Below are positions 57,895 through 64,000 of a DNA stretch of 64,000 nt, one piece after another. Position 1 is the stretch's first letter. Each line of letters begins with the position of its first letter. This DNA is from Anaerotignum sp. (lineage in GTDB: Bacteria > Bacillota > Clostridia > Lachnospirales > Anaerotignaceae). Under the pieces are notes generated by a model. That model made no database searches. It had not been told where the DNA came from and saw only the letters and a program-made list of their open reading frames with translations. Position numbers and translations under genes: made by a program. The stretch covers positions 62,001-126,000 of the forward strand of contig JAHHTU010000002.1 in assembly GCA_020024455.1 (NCBI GenBank). The letters run 5' to 3'.

Positions 57895-57922
57895 AAAAAA
57901 GAGTTTCCCATTTGGAAAACCC
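57895..57922 (-). terminator. TPP riboswitch expression-platform terminator
   Basis: On the minus strand GGGTTTTCC (57922-57914), loop AAAT and GGGAAACTC (57909-57901) pair over 9 bp with two G-U pairs and run into six T. It lies between the aptamer and thiW and would form when TPP is bound. Confidence 0.8.
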
Positions 57923-57952
57923 TTCGTCATTCACATTGTATGGTTTCTTGGA

Positions 57953-58058
57953 TATCATACATTGCATTCCCCACGTTGGCATTATCCAATCAGGTCAAAA
58001 GGTCGAAGAATACGGTTCTTCCTCTCAGCCTTCCAAAATAAAAAGCTCCCTTTGCATT
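57953..58058 (-). promoter_or_regulatory. TPP (thiamine) riboswitch
   Basis: On the minus strand the aptamer shows GGGAGC, the pyrimidine-sensor core GGCTGAGA, a GAACC/GACC strand pair, GACCTGATTGGATAATGCCA and CGTGGGGAATG, closely matching the THI-box consensus. It precedes thiW and the thiM-thiE fusion, so thiamine pyrophosphate should shut off thiamine-precursor salvage. Confidence 0.93.
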
Positions 58059-58098
58059 TGATGTCATTATATGCTTGTTTCTTGGCTTTGTCAACCGT

Positions 58099-58130
58099 AA
58101 AAAAAGGCATTTTCTATGAAAAATGCCTTT
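58099..58130 (-). terminator. Terminator after trxA
   Basis: On the minus strand AAAGGCATTTTT (58130-58119) and AAAATGCCTTT (58113-58103) form an 11-bp stem followed by T residues, just after the thioredoxin stop. Confidence 0.85.
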
Positions 58131-58136
58131 GGGAAA

Positions 58137-58460
58137 TTACAGTAATTGATTTAATTTTTCTTTCAAGATGGTAGCAGGTACTGCACCAATGACACTGTCG
58201 CTGACTTTGCCACCTTTGAAGAACATCATGTTTGGTACATTCATCACTTGATATTTCTGTGCCAAATCCATCGCTTGGTCAATGTCTACTTTTACCACCT
58301 TTGCTTTTTCGCCGTATTCTGCCTGTAATTGTTCCAAAACGGGCCCCATCATTTGACAAGGGCCACACCATGTGGCAAAAAAGTCTACCAATACAGGTAC
58401 ATCACTTTCGATAACTTCTTTTTGGAATGTGTCAGATTTTATGTGTTTTACAGATAACAT
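58137..58460 (-). CDS. trxA: Thioredoxin
   Basis: A 107-residue thioredoxin with the normal fold order: LVDFFATWCGPCQMMGPVLE containing the WCGPC redox site near residues 31-35, VDIDQAMDLAQKYQVMNVPN with the cis-proline after NV, and MMFFKGGKV. It reduces protein disulfides using thioredoxin reductase, which is not in the window. The ATG at 58460 has AAAAGGAGG at spacing 7. It is a single-gene unit. Confidence 0.95.
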   Translation of the reverse strand: MLSVKHIKSDTFQKEVIESDVPVLVDFFATWCGPCQMMGPVLEQLQAEYGEKAKVVKVDIDQAMDLAQKYQVMNVPNMMFFKGGKVSDSVIGAVPATILKEKLNQLL

Positions 58461-58807
58461 AACAATACCTCCTTTTGATTGTTCATACATATATGATATT
58501 ACCCGAAAATATTACTGTTTATGAATATGATGGTAGTATATCATAAATTTTCCCAAAAATCAATAATTTTTGTTAAATAATAATTATTCTTTTTTATAAC
58601 CAAGAATTTATTCGCATTTGATACAATATTTGATATATTTTCCAGTTTTTATTTGCATAAAACACATTGTTATACCAAACATATTCAGTATTTTGAAAAC
58701 AATTTTGATTTCTTTGTAATTTCTTGTTTTTTTTATTGTCATACAACAGCAGATTGCATATAATGATACTAATTGCCGACCAAACGGCAATAGAAAGAAG
58801 GGATTAC
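58461..58807. promoter_or_regulatory. Intergenic region trxA-ddl with the ddl promoter
   Basis: A 347-bp AT-rich gap. The ddl promoter is TTGTCA (58736-58741), 17 nt, TATAAT (58759-58764). A small hairpin ATTGCCG/CGGCAAT follows in the leader at about 58773-58792, shortly before the ribosome site. The rest holds T-rich sequence, with trxA promoter sequence at its left end; I see no further gene. Confidence 0.6.
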
Positions 58808-59884
58808 ATGACAAAAATAACCGTAGCGGTTTTATTCGGCGGACAATCATCGGAACATGATGTTTCTTTGATATCTGCCGCAAATATGATATCTGCACTA
58901 GACCATGAAAAATATGAAATCATTCCTGTGGGTATTACCAAGGCAGGGAGTTGGCGTATCTGTCACGGCAGCATAGATGCCATTCGCAATGGCACTTGGG
59001 AAACATACAGCACCGATGCCATACTCAGCCCAGATGCCTCCAAAAAATGTTTACTGAAATTGGTGGGCGGAAAATACAAAGAAATTCCTGTGGACGTTGT
59101 CATTCCCGCACTGCATGGTGCATGGGGAGAAGATGGCACAATCCAAGGATTGTTGGAACTTGCACAAATTCCTTATGTGGGTTGTGGCGTTTTGGCATCT
59201 GCCGTTTCCATGGATAAAGTCTATACCAAACTGATTGCAAAAATGTCAGATATTCCCATGGCAAAGTATATTTGGTGTGATGGCAGAACATTGGAAACAG
59301 AAAAAGAAAGCATCATACATCGTGCAGAAACAGAACTGGGATACCCTTGTTTTGTCAAACCTGCAAATGCAGGTTCTTCTGTTGGGATTTCCAAAGCCAA
59401 AAATAAAGAAGAATTGGAACAGGCATTGTTTTTTGCCGCAAAGCATGACAGAAAAGTCATCATAGAAGAGGCAATATGCGGTAGAGAGCTGGAATGTGCC
59501 GTATTGGGCAACGAAACCATACAAGTCAGTGGCATTGGTGAAATATTGGCAGCCGCAGAATTTTATGATTATGAAGCAAAATATCATAATGCCGCATCAA
59601 AAACAGTCATTCCTGCGGATATTCCAAAAGAAACTGCACAAAAAATCAAAGAAATTGCAGAAAAAATCTATCTTGCAGTTGACGCAAGTGGTCTTGCTCG
59701 TGTAGACTTTTTTGTAGAGCATGAAACAGGTCGTGTGTTGTTCAACGAATTAAACACCATGCCCGGTTTCACATCTATCAGTATGTATCCCATGCTTTGG
59801 GAAACAGAAGGGATTTCAAAATCAGAATTGATGGACCGCCTGATTGGGTTGGCTTTACAACGGGACAATGGCGTTCGTGGATAG
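58808..59884 (+). CDS. ddl: D-alanine--D-alanine ligase
   Basis: A 358-residue ATP-grasp ligase making D-Ala-D-Ala for peptidoglycan. It begins MTKITVAVLFGGQSSEHDVS, then HGAWGEDGTIQGLLELAQIP (catalytic region), YPCFVKPANAGSSVGISKAK (ATP binding), LARVDFFVEHETGRV and ELNTMPGFTSISMYP (metal-binding Glu/Asn). Tyrosine in the omega loop (EFYDYEAKYHNA) fits a D-Ala rather than D-lactate second substrate. The ATG at 58808 follows AGAAAGAAGGG; the upstream in-frame ATG at 58724 precedes the promoter. murI follows 13 bp later. Confidence 0.95.
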   Translation: MTKITVAVLFGGQSSEHDVSLISAANMISALDHEKYEIIPVGITKAGSWRICHGSIDAIRNGTWETYSTDAILSPDASKKCLLKLVGGKYKEIPVDVVIPALHGAWGEDGTIQGLLELAQIPYVGCGVLASAVSMDKVYTKLIAKMSDIPMAKYIWCDGRTLETEKESIIHRAETELGYPCFVKPANAGSSVGISKAKNKEELEQALFFAAKHDRKVIIEEAICGRELECAVLGNETIQVSGIGEILAAAEFYDYEAKYHNAASKTVIPADIPKETAQKIKEIAEKIYLAVDASGLARVDFFVEHETGRVLFNELNTMPGFTSISMYPMLWETEGISKSELMDRLIGLALQRDNGVRG

Positions 59885-59897
59885 GGAGAAATGACAA

Positions 59898-60704
59898 ATG
59901 ACAGATAATCGACCAATTGGTGTATTTGATTCAGGCGTTGGTGGTTTGACAGTTGTCAAACAGCTAATGAAAGTATTACCACATGAAAATATTGTATATT
60001 TTGGAGATACTGCAAGGGTGCCGTATGGTTCCAAATCCAAAGAAACCGTCACAAAATATTCTTTGCAAGATGTTCGGTTTTTACAATCCAAAAATGTCAA
60101 AACCATTATTGTGGCTTGCAACACCGCAAGCTCCAACAGCTTGACAGAGATGCGAAACGCATTTGATATTCCGATATTTGGTGTGGTAGAACCCGGTGTC
60201 AAAGCTGCATTGAAAGCCACCAAAAACAAAAAGGTAGGTATCATCGGTACTGCTGCAACGGTACGTTCCAAAGCATATGAAACCATGATTTGCAACGCTG
60301 ACAAAGATATTCAGGTGTTTGCAAAATCCTGCCCCTTGTTTGTGCCACTGGCAGAAGAAGGCTGGACAGATAACGAAGTTGCAAAACTGACTGCAAAACA
60401 ATATCTGGCAGAATTGATAGAAAAAGATATTGACGCACTGGTATTGGGCTGCACCCATTATCCGCTTTTGAAACGCTGTATCGGTACAACGGTTGGTGAA
60501 AACATCAAATTGGTAGACCCTGCAAAAGTAACCGCAAAAATGATGGACGTTTTTTTGACAGAGCATCATATGAAAAACACCAGCCAAACCGAAGGGCATC
60601 GACACTTTTATTTGAGCGATACCACAACCACATTCGGCTTTATCTGTCAAAAAGCATTGAAACATCATTACGAAGCGGAAATCATTGATATTGAAACATA
60701 CTAA
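59898..60704 (+). CDS. murI: Glutamate racemase
   Basis: A 268-residue MurI that interconverts L- and D-glutamate for peptidoglycan. It has PIGVFDSGVGGLTVVKQLMK (catalytic Asp region), the first catalytic Cys in IVACNTASSNSL, and the second in LVLGCTHYPLLK. Length is normal. It is in operon with ddl, so two D-amino-acid steps of wall precursor synthesis are made together. AGGGAGAAATG precedes the ATG. A terminator follows within 20 bp. Confidence 0.96.
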   Translation: MTDNRPIGVFDSGVGGLTVVKQLMKVLPHENIVYFGDTARVPYGSKSKETVTKYSLQDVRFLQSKNVKTIIVACNTASSNSLTEMRNAFDIPIFGVVEPGVKAALKATKNKKVGIIGTAATVRSKAYETMICNADKDIQVFAKSCPLFVPLAEEGWTDNEVAKLTAKQYLAELIEKDIDALVLGCTHYPLLKRCIGTTVGENIKLVDPAKVTAKMMDVFLTEHHMKNTSQTEGHRHFYLSDTTTTFGFICQKALKHHYEAEIIDIETY

Positions 60705-61013
60705 ATCAAATACTTTTTTCTATACAAAGCAACCAAATATCAAACGGTTGCTTTGTATTTTTTGTATGCTGCACGCAGAAGATGAGAGGCTGTTTTTTTC
60801 TTTTTTATCGTTTGTTTCACACAAAATACAATATGTATCCATCACAATAAAATACAATTTTACATAATTGTAAAAACAATCTATGAAAAAATGGACAAAC
60901 ATACGCCAAAACAATACCCAAAAACGGTGTTTTTGCCCGCTTGTTTGTGATTATCTTCCTATTGTATAATAACACAAGCATGAAAAATCATCAAAAAGAA
61001 AGGAACTGCATTG
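60705..61013. terminator. Intergenic region with the ddl-murI terminator and the next promoter
   Basis: A 309-bp gap. The terminator is ACAAAGCAACC (60724-60734) with GGTTGCTTTGT (60746-60756), followed by ATTTTTTG. The promoter for the metallo-hydrolase gene is TTGTTT (60941-60946), 18 nt, TATAAT (60965-60970). Between them lies AT-rich sequence in which I see nothing. Confidence 0.75.
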
Positions 61014-62063
61014 ATGTTGATAAAAGTACACGAAACACCTTGTATTTACCGCTTAGATGTACCATTACCAGAAAATCCTTTGAAAAACTTAAATTGCTAT
61101 ATCATACAAGACAACGGAGAAACATTGATTTTGGATACCGGTTTTAACCGTAAAGAATGTTTGGACGCTTTACAGGAAGGCCTTACAGAGCTGCACGCAG
61201 ATTGGGACAAAACTTCTTTGTTTTTGACACATTTACACGCCGACCACACCGGTCTTGCCCCTGCTTTGATGAAGGGAAAACCCGGTAAAATTTATATGAG
61301 TGAAATTGACCATAACTATTTGGAAAGTATCATGGTGGGCGAAGTTTGGAAACAATCCGACGCACAATTCATACGGGAAGGCTTTACCGAAGAACAAATA
61401 TTGACACTGCACAAGGGCAATCCCGCCAGAGGGTTTGAACCAGATGAATTTTTCCCTGTCACACCCTTAAAAGACGGCGATACCATTACCGTAGGACAAT
61501 ATACATTCCAGTGTATCCTCGTACCCGGACACACCCCCGGACAAATGGTATTATACTTGCCTTGTAAAAAATTGATGTTTACCGCTGACCATATTTTATT
61601 TGATATCACACCCAATATCACCAGTTGGGTGGGGACTGCGGACTCCTTGGGAGATTATTTGCACTCTTTGGTAAAAATCCGTGAATATTCTATTACAACC
61701 GCATTACCTGCACACCGTAAAAATGACCAAAATGTTTATGCACGCATAGAAGAAATCATAGAACACCATCTCAAACGTCTGAAAGAAACCATTGATGCAC
61801 TTTCGGAACACCCCAATCGCAATGCAACCGAAATTGCCGCCTATTTGAAATGGTCTATGCGTGGCAAAACTTGGCAGGAATTCCCTTTGTCACAGCGTTG
61901 GTTCGCTGTTGGCGAAACCATCGCACATCTGGATTATCTCGTTTGCAGAGGACTTGCCGAAAAAAAAGAACAGGGCGAAAAAAATGCCTACTGTTTGACC
62001 ATGCACGCAGATTTATGTAAATCCAGATTGGACTGTACTTGGCATATGTATCGTGCGAAATAA
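61014..62063 (+). CDS. Metallo-beta-lactamase-fold hydrolase
   Basis: A 349-residue MBL-fold protein. The zinc motif is LTHLHADHTGLAPAL near residues 70-84 (HxHxDH), with later ligand His in VPGHTPGQMVLYLP, Asp in LMFTADHILFDI and His in TTALPAHRKN. After the roughly 250-residue hydrolase domain is a winged-helix-like C-terminal region (NATEIAAYLKWSMRGKTWQE), as in LACTB2-like and other MBL proteins with a DUF4942/BLACT winged-helix tail. The substrate is unknown. The ATG at 61014 follows AAGAAAGGAAC. It is a single-gene unit with a terminator after it. Confidence 0.85.
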   Translation: MLIKVHETPCIYRLDVPLPENPLKNLNCYIIQDNGETLILDTGFNRKECLDALQEGLTELHADWDKTSLFLTHLHADHTGLAPALMKGKPGKIYMSEIDHNYLESIMVGEVWKQSDAQFIREGFTEEQILTLHKGNPARGFEPDEFFPVTPLKDGDTITVGQYTFQCILVPGHTPGQMVLYLPCKKLMFTADHILFDITPNITSWVGTADSLGDYLHSLVKIREYSITTALPAHRKNDQNVYARIEEIIEHHLKRLKETIDALSEHPNRNATEIAAYLKWSMRGKTWQEFPLSQRWFAVGETIAHLDYLVCRGLAEKKEQGEKNAYCLTMHADLCKSRLDCTWHMYRAK

Positions 62064-62077
62064 TATGAATTTTGAAA

Positions 62078-62117
62078 AAAGGTGTAGTAAAAAAAATACT
62101 GCATCTTTCTTTTTTTA
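62078..62117 (+). terminator. Terminator of the metallo-hydrolase gene
   Basis: AAAGGTGTAGTA (62078-62089) and TACTGCATCTTT (62097-62108) pair over 12 bp with two G-U pairs, followed by CTTTTTTT. Confidence 0.8.
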
Positions 62118-62165
62118 TGTTAAAATAGAAAAAAATACCATACAAACAAAGAAAGGAACACATAT

Positions 62166-64000
62166 ATGGATATTTTGAAGAAATTGCAAAAAGAATTCCA
62201 AATTACCACAGAACAAGTCAAAAATACTGTGCATTTGTTGGACGAAGGCAATACCGTCCCTTTTATTGCCCGCTATCGTAAAGAAATGACAGGCTCATTA
62301 GATGACCAAGTCATTCGTCAATTAGCCGACCGTCTTTCCACATTGCGTAATCTGGAAGAAAAAAGAGAAATGGTCAAAAAAGCCATCACCGAACAGGGTG
62401 CTATGACAAAATCCATTTCCGCAAAATTGGCAAAAGCAGAAACACAAACAGAAATTGATGATATTTACCGCCCATTCCGACCAAAACGCCGCACCAGAGC
62501 CTCTATCGCAAAAGAAAAAGGACTGGAACCTTTGGCAGAATATATCATGGGACAAGCATTTTTTGTGCCTTTGACAGAATATGCCGCCGCTTTTGTGGAT
62601 ACCGAAAAAGGTGTATCTTCCATAGAAGATGCCATCACAGGGGCAAAAGACATCTTGGCGGAACAAATTTCAGATGACAGCGATTTACGCAAATTGTTGC
62701 GTGACGAAACCGCCAAAAACGGGAATTTGACTGCAAAACGTACACAAGAACAACCCGACAACACGGTATATGAAACCTATTACGACTATACAGAAGCCAT
62801 TTCCAAAACCGTAGGACATCGCATACTGGCAGTCAATCGTGGGGAAAAAGAAAATATCCTTTCTGTCAAAATCGAAATGGACGAATCGAAACTACTTTCT
62901 CTTTTGGAACGCCACATGATACAAAAAAACAGTCCCGCAAAAGAACTCTTGCAAGAAATCATTGCCGACAGTTACAAACGTTTGATTGCACCATCTTTGG
63001 AAAGAGAAATCCGAAACGAATTGACAGAACGTGCAGAAGAAACTGCCATGGAAGTATTCCGTGAAAACCTCAAACAATTATTGTTACAACCACCCATCAA
63101 AGGAAAAACTGTATTGGCGTTAGACCCCGCATATCGTACCGGCTGTAAAATTGCCGTCATTGACGAAACAGGCAAACCATTGGAAACCACCGTTGTATAC
63201 CCCACACCCCCGCAAAACAAAAAAGAAAATGCAGAACGAAAATTAACTGCGTTAATTGAAAAATATGATGTGGATTTGATTTCCATCGGAAATGGTACTG
63301 CGTCCAGAGAGGCAGAACTTTTTGTTGCGGATATGCTCAAAAAAATAGAGAAAAAAGTATATTACATCATCACCAATGAAGCGGGTGCTTCCATTTACTC
63401 CGCCTCCAAATTAGGGGCTGAAGAATTTCCGGAATATGATGTTGCATTGCGTTCTGCGGTATCCATCGGTCGTCGTATCCAAGACCCTTTGGCAGAATTG
63501 GTGAAAATCGACCCAAAATCCATTGGTGTGGGACAATATCAACATGATATGAACCAAAAACGCTTGGGGGAAACATTGAATGGTGTGGTAGAAGATTGTG
63601 TCAACAGTGTGGGTGTGGATTTGAACACAGCAAGCCCTGCTTTGCTTTCTTATGTGGCAGGCATCAACAGCACCGTTGCCAAAAACATACTGACATATCG
63701 GGAAGAAAACGGCAAATTTACAAACCGCAAAGAATTGAAAAAAGTGCCAAAACTTGGGCCGAAAGCATTTGAACAATGTGCGGGCTTTTTGCGTATTGCT
63801 GACAGCGATATGCCCTTAGATAAAACCGGTGTGCACCCCGAAAGCTACAAAGCTGCTGAGGCATTGCTACAATTATGCGGTTACACATTGGCAGATATCA
63901 CTTCCGGACAAGCCAAAAATTTGGCAAACAAAATCACATTGAATGAAGAAACAGCCGAAAAATTAGGCATTGGATTGCCTACATTGCAAGACATTGTCAA
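62166..64000 (+). CDS. tex: Tex, S1/YqgF-domain transcription accessory protein (5' part, runs off the right edge)
   Basis: The first 611 residues of a Tex-family RNA-binding protein. The N-terminal helical domain begins with MDILKKLQKEFQITTEQVKN and GNTVPFIARYRKEMTGSLDD, and the family block EIDDIYRPFRPKRRTRASIA is clear. The YqgF/RuvC-like domain has LALDPAYRTGCKIAVID, and the helix-hairpin-helix part has SVGVDLNTASPALLSYVAGI and FTNRKELKKVPKLGPKAFEQ. The C-terminal S1 RNA-binding domain should lie outside the window. Tex binds RNA and affects transcription of toxin and stress genes in pathogens. AAAGAAAGGAAC precedes the ATG. Confidence 0.95.
   Translation, partial: MDILKKLQKEFQITTEQVKNTVHLLDEGNTVPFIARYRKEMTGSLDDQVIRQLADRLSTLRNLEEKREMVKKAITEQGAMTKSISAKLAKAETQTEIDDIYRPFRPKRRTRASIAKEKGLEPLAEYIMGQAFFVPLTEYAAAFVDTEKGVSSIEDAITGAKDILAEQISDDSDLRKLLRDETAKNGNLTAKRTQEQPDNTVYETYYDYTEAISKTVGHRILAVNRGEKENILSVKIEMDESKLLSLLERHMIQKNSPAKELLQEIIADSYKRLIAPSLEREIRNELTERAEETAMEVFRENLKQLLLQPPIKGKTVLALDPAYRTGCKIAVIDETGKPLETTVVYPTPPQNKKENAERKLTALIEKYDVDLISIGNGTASREAELFVADMLKKIEKKVYYIITNEAGASIYSASKLGAEEFPEYDVALRSAVSIGRRIQDPLAELVKIDPKSIGVGQYQHDMNQKRLGETLNGVVEDCVNSVGVDLNTASPALLSYVAGINSTVAKNILTYREENGKFTNRKELKKVPKLGPKAFEQCAGFLRIADSDMPLDKTGVHPESYKAAEALLQLCGYTLADITSGQAKNLANKITLNEETAEKLGIGLPTLQDIV

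Noticed and set aside
1..64000. CRISPR array, prophage, insertion sequence or integron
   Set aside because: No regularly spaced repeats, no transposase, integrase, terminase or Cas proteins among the plausible genes, and no long terminal inverted repeats seen. The only long direct repeat is the lipoprotein duplication.

Overview
The window looks like chromosome from a low-GC, endospore-forming anaerobic Firmicute, most likely a member of Clostridia (Lachnospirales/Anaerotignum-like is my guess and is not proven). The basis is the AT-rich intergenic DNA, strong AGGAGG ribosome sites, TTG and GTG starts, the sporulation genes lonB and spoIIP, an RF2 gene with the classic frameshift, a TPP riboswitch, Ktr potassium uptake, and the absence of respiratory genes. 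I see no phage, insertion sequence, CRISPR array or rRNA.

Layout. (1) 1-2052: the 5' part of lonB, a zinc-ribbon membrane protein, and the biotin transporter gene bioY behind a BirA-like operator. (2) 2097-5134: two tandem mgtE magnesium-transporter paralogs behind one promoter and a ~240-nt leader. The leader encodes a short acidic peptide and has alternative RNA pairings plus a terminator. (3) 5167-6225: a 435-bp direct repeat carrying two almost identical lipoprotein genes, one with a stop at codon 2. (4) 6246-20295, all on the minus strand: housekeeping genes secA, prfB, rluA-like, a nucleotidyltransferase, prmA, rsmE, a cysteine desulfurase, thiI, a MazG-like gene, gdpP, rplI and dnaB. 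(5) 20448-29208: ktrAB, an HD phosphohydrolase, tdk, an ABC transporter with its GntR regulator, an XRE membrane protein, an aldo/keto reductase, a CCA-adding-type enzyme and a DUF1858 protein. (6) 29291-34170: an opine-dehydrogenase-like gene and a YfcC carrier, divergent from a two-component system. (7) 34232-39095: tRNA-Arg(CCT) and a four-gene operon encoding a cytosolic BspA-type LRR protein, a VWA/DUF2201 protein, a MoxR-type AAA ATPase and a small unknown protein. (8) 39094-41877: a UDP-GlcNAc 2-epimerase reading in frame into a downstream SHOCT-like gene, then an FAH-family protein. (9) 42106-44858: argGH with ArgR-like boxes. (10) 44858-53148: spoIIP, an unknown gene, potABCD with its XRE-cupin regulator, and an aminotransferase sharing a DNA motif with that regulator's promoter. 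(11) 53193-55800: a MATE/MarR pair with a 42-bp perfect palindrome, and an HTH/membrane pair. (12) 55812-64000: thiW and a thiM-thiE fusion under a TPP riboswitch, trxA, ddl, murI, a metallo-beta-lactamase-fold protein and the 5' part of tex.

The candidates most deserving attention are the LRR-VWA-MoxR operon, the mgtE leader-peptide attenuator, PotA with a large insertion of two Ig-like-looking repeats in its TOBE region, the epimerase/SHOCT read-through fusion, and the very recent lipoprotein duplication with a codon-2 nonsense mutation. All function calls are by reading the protein sequences; no database search was possible.
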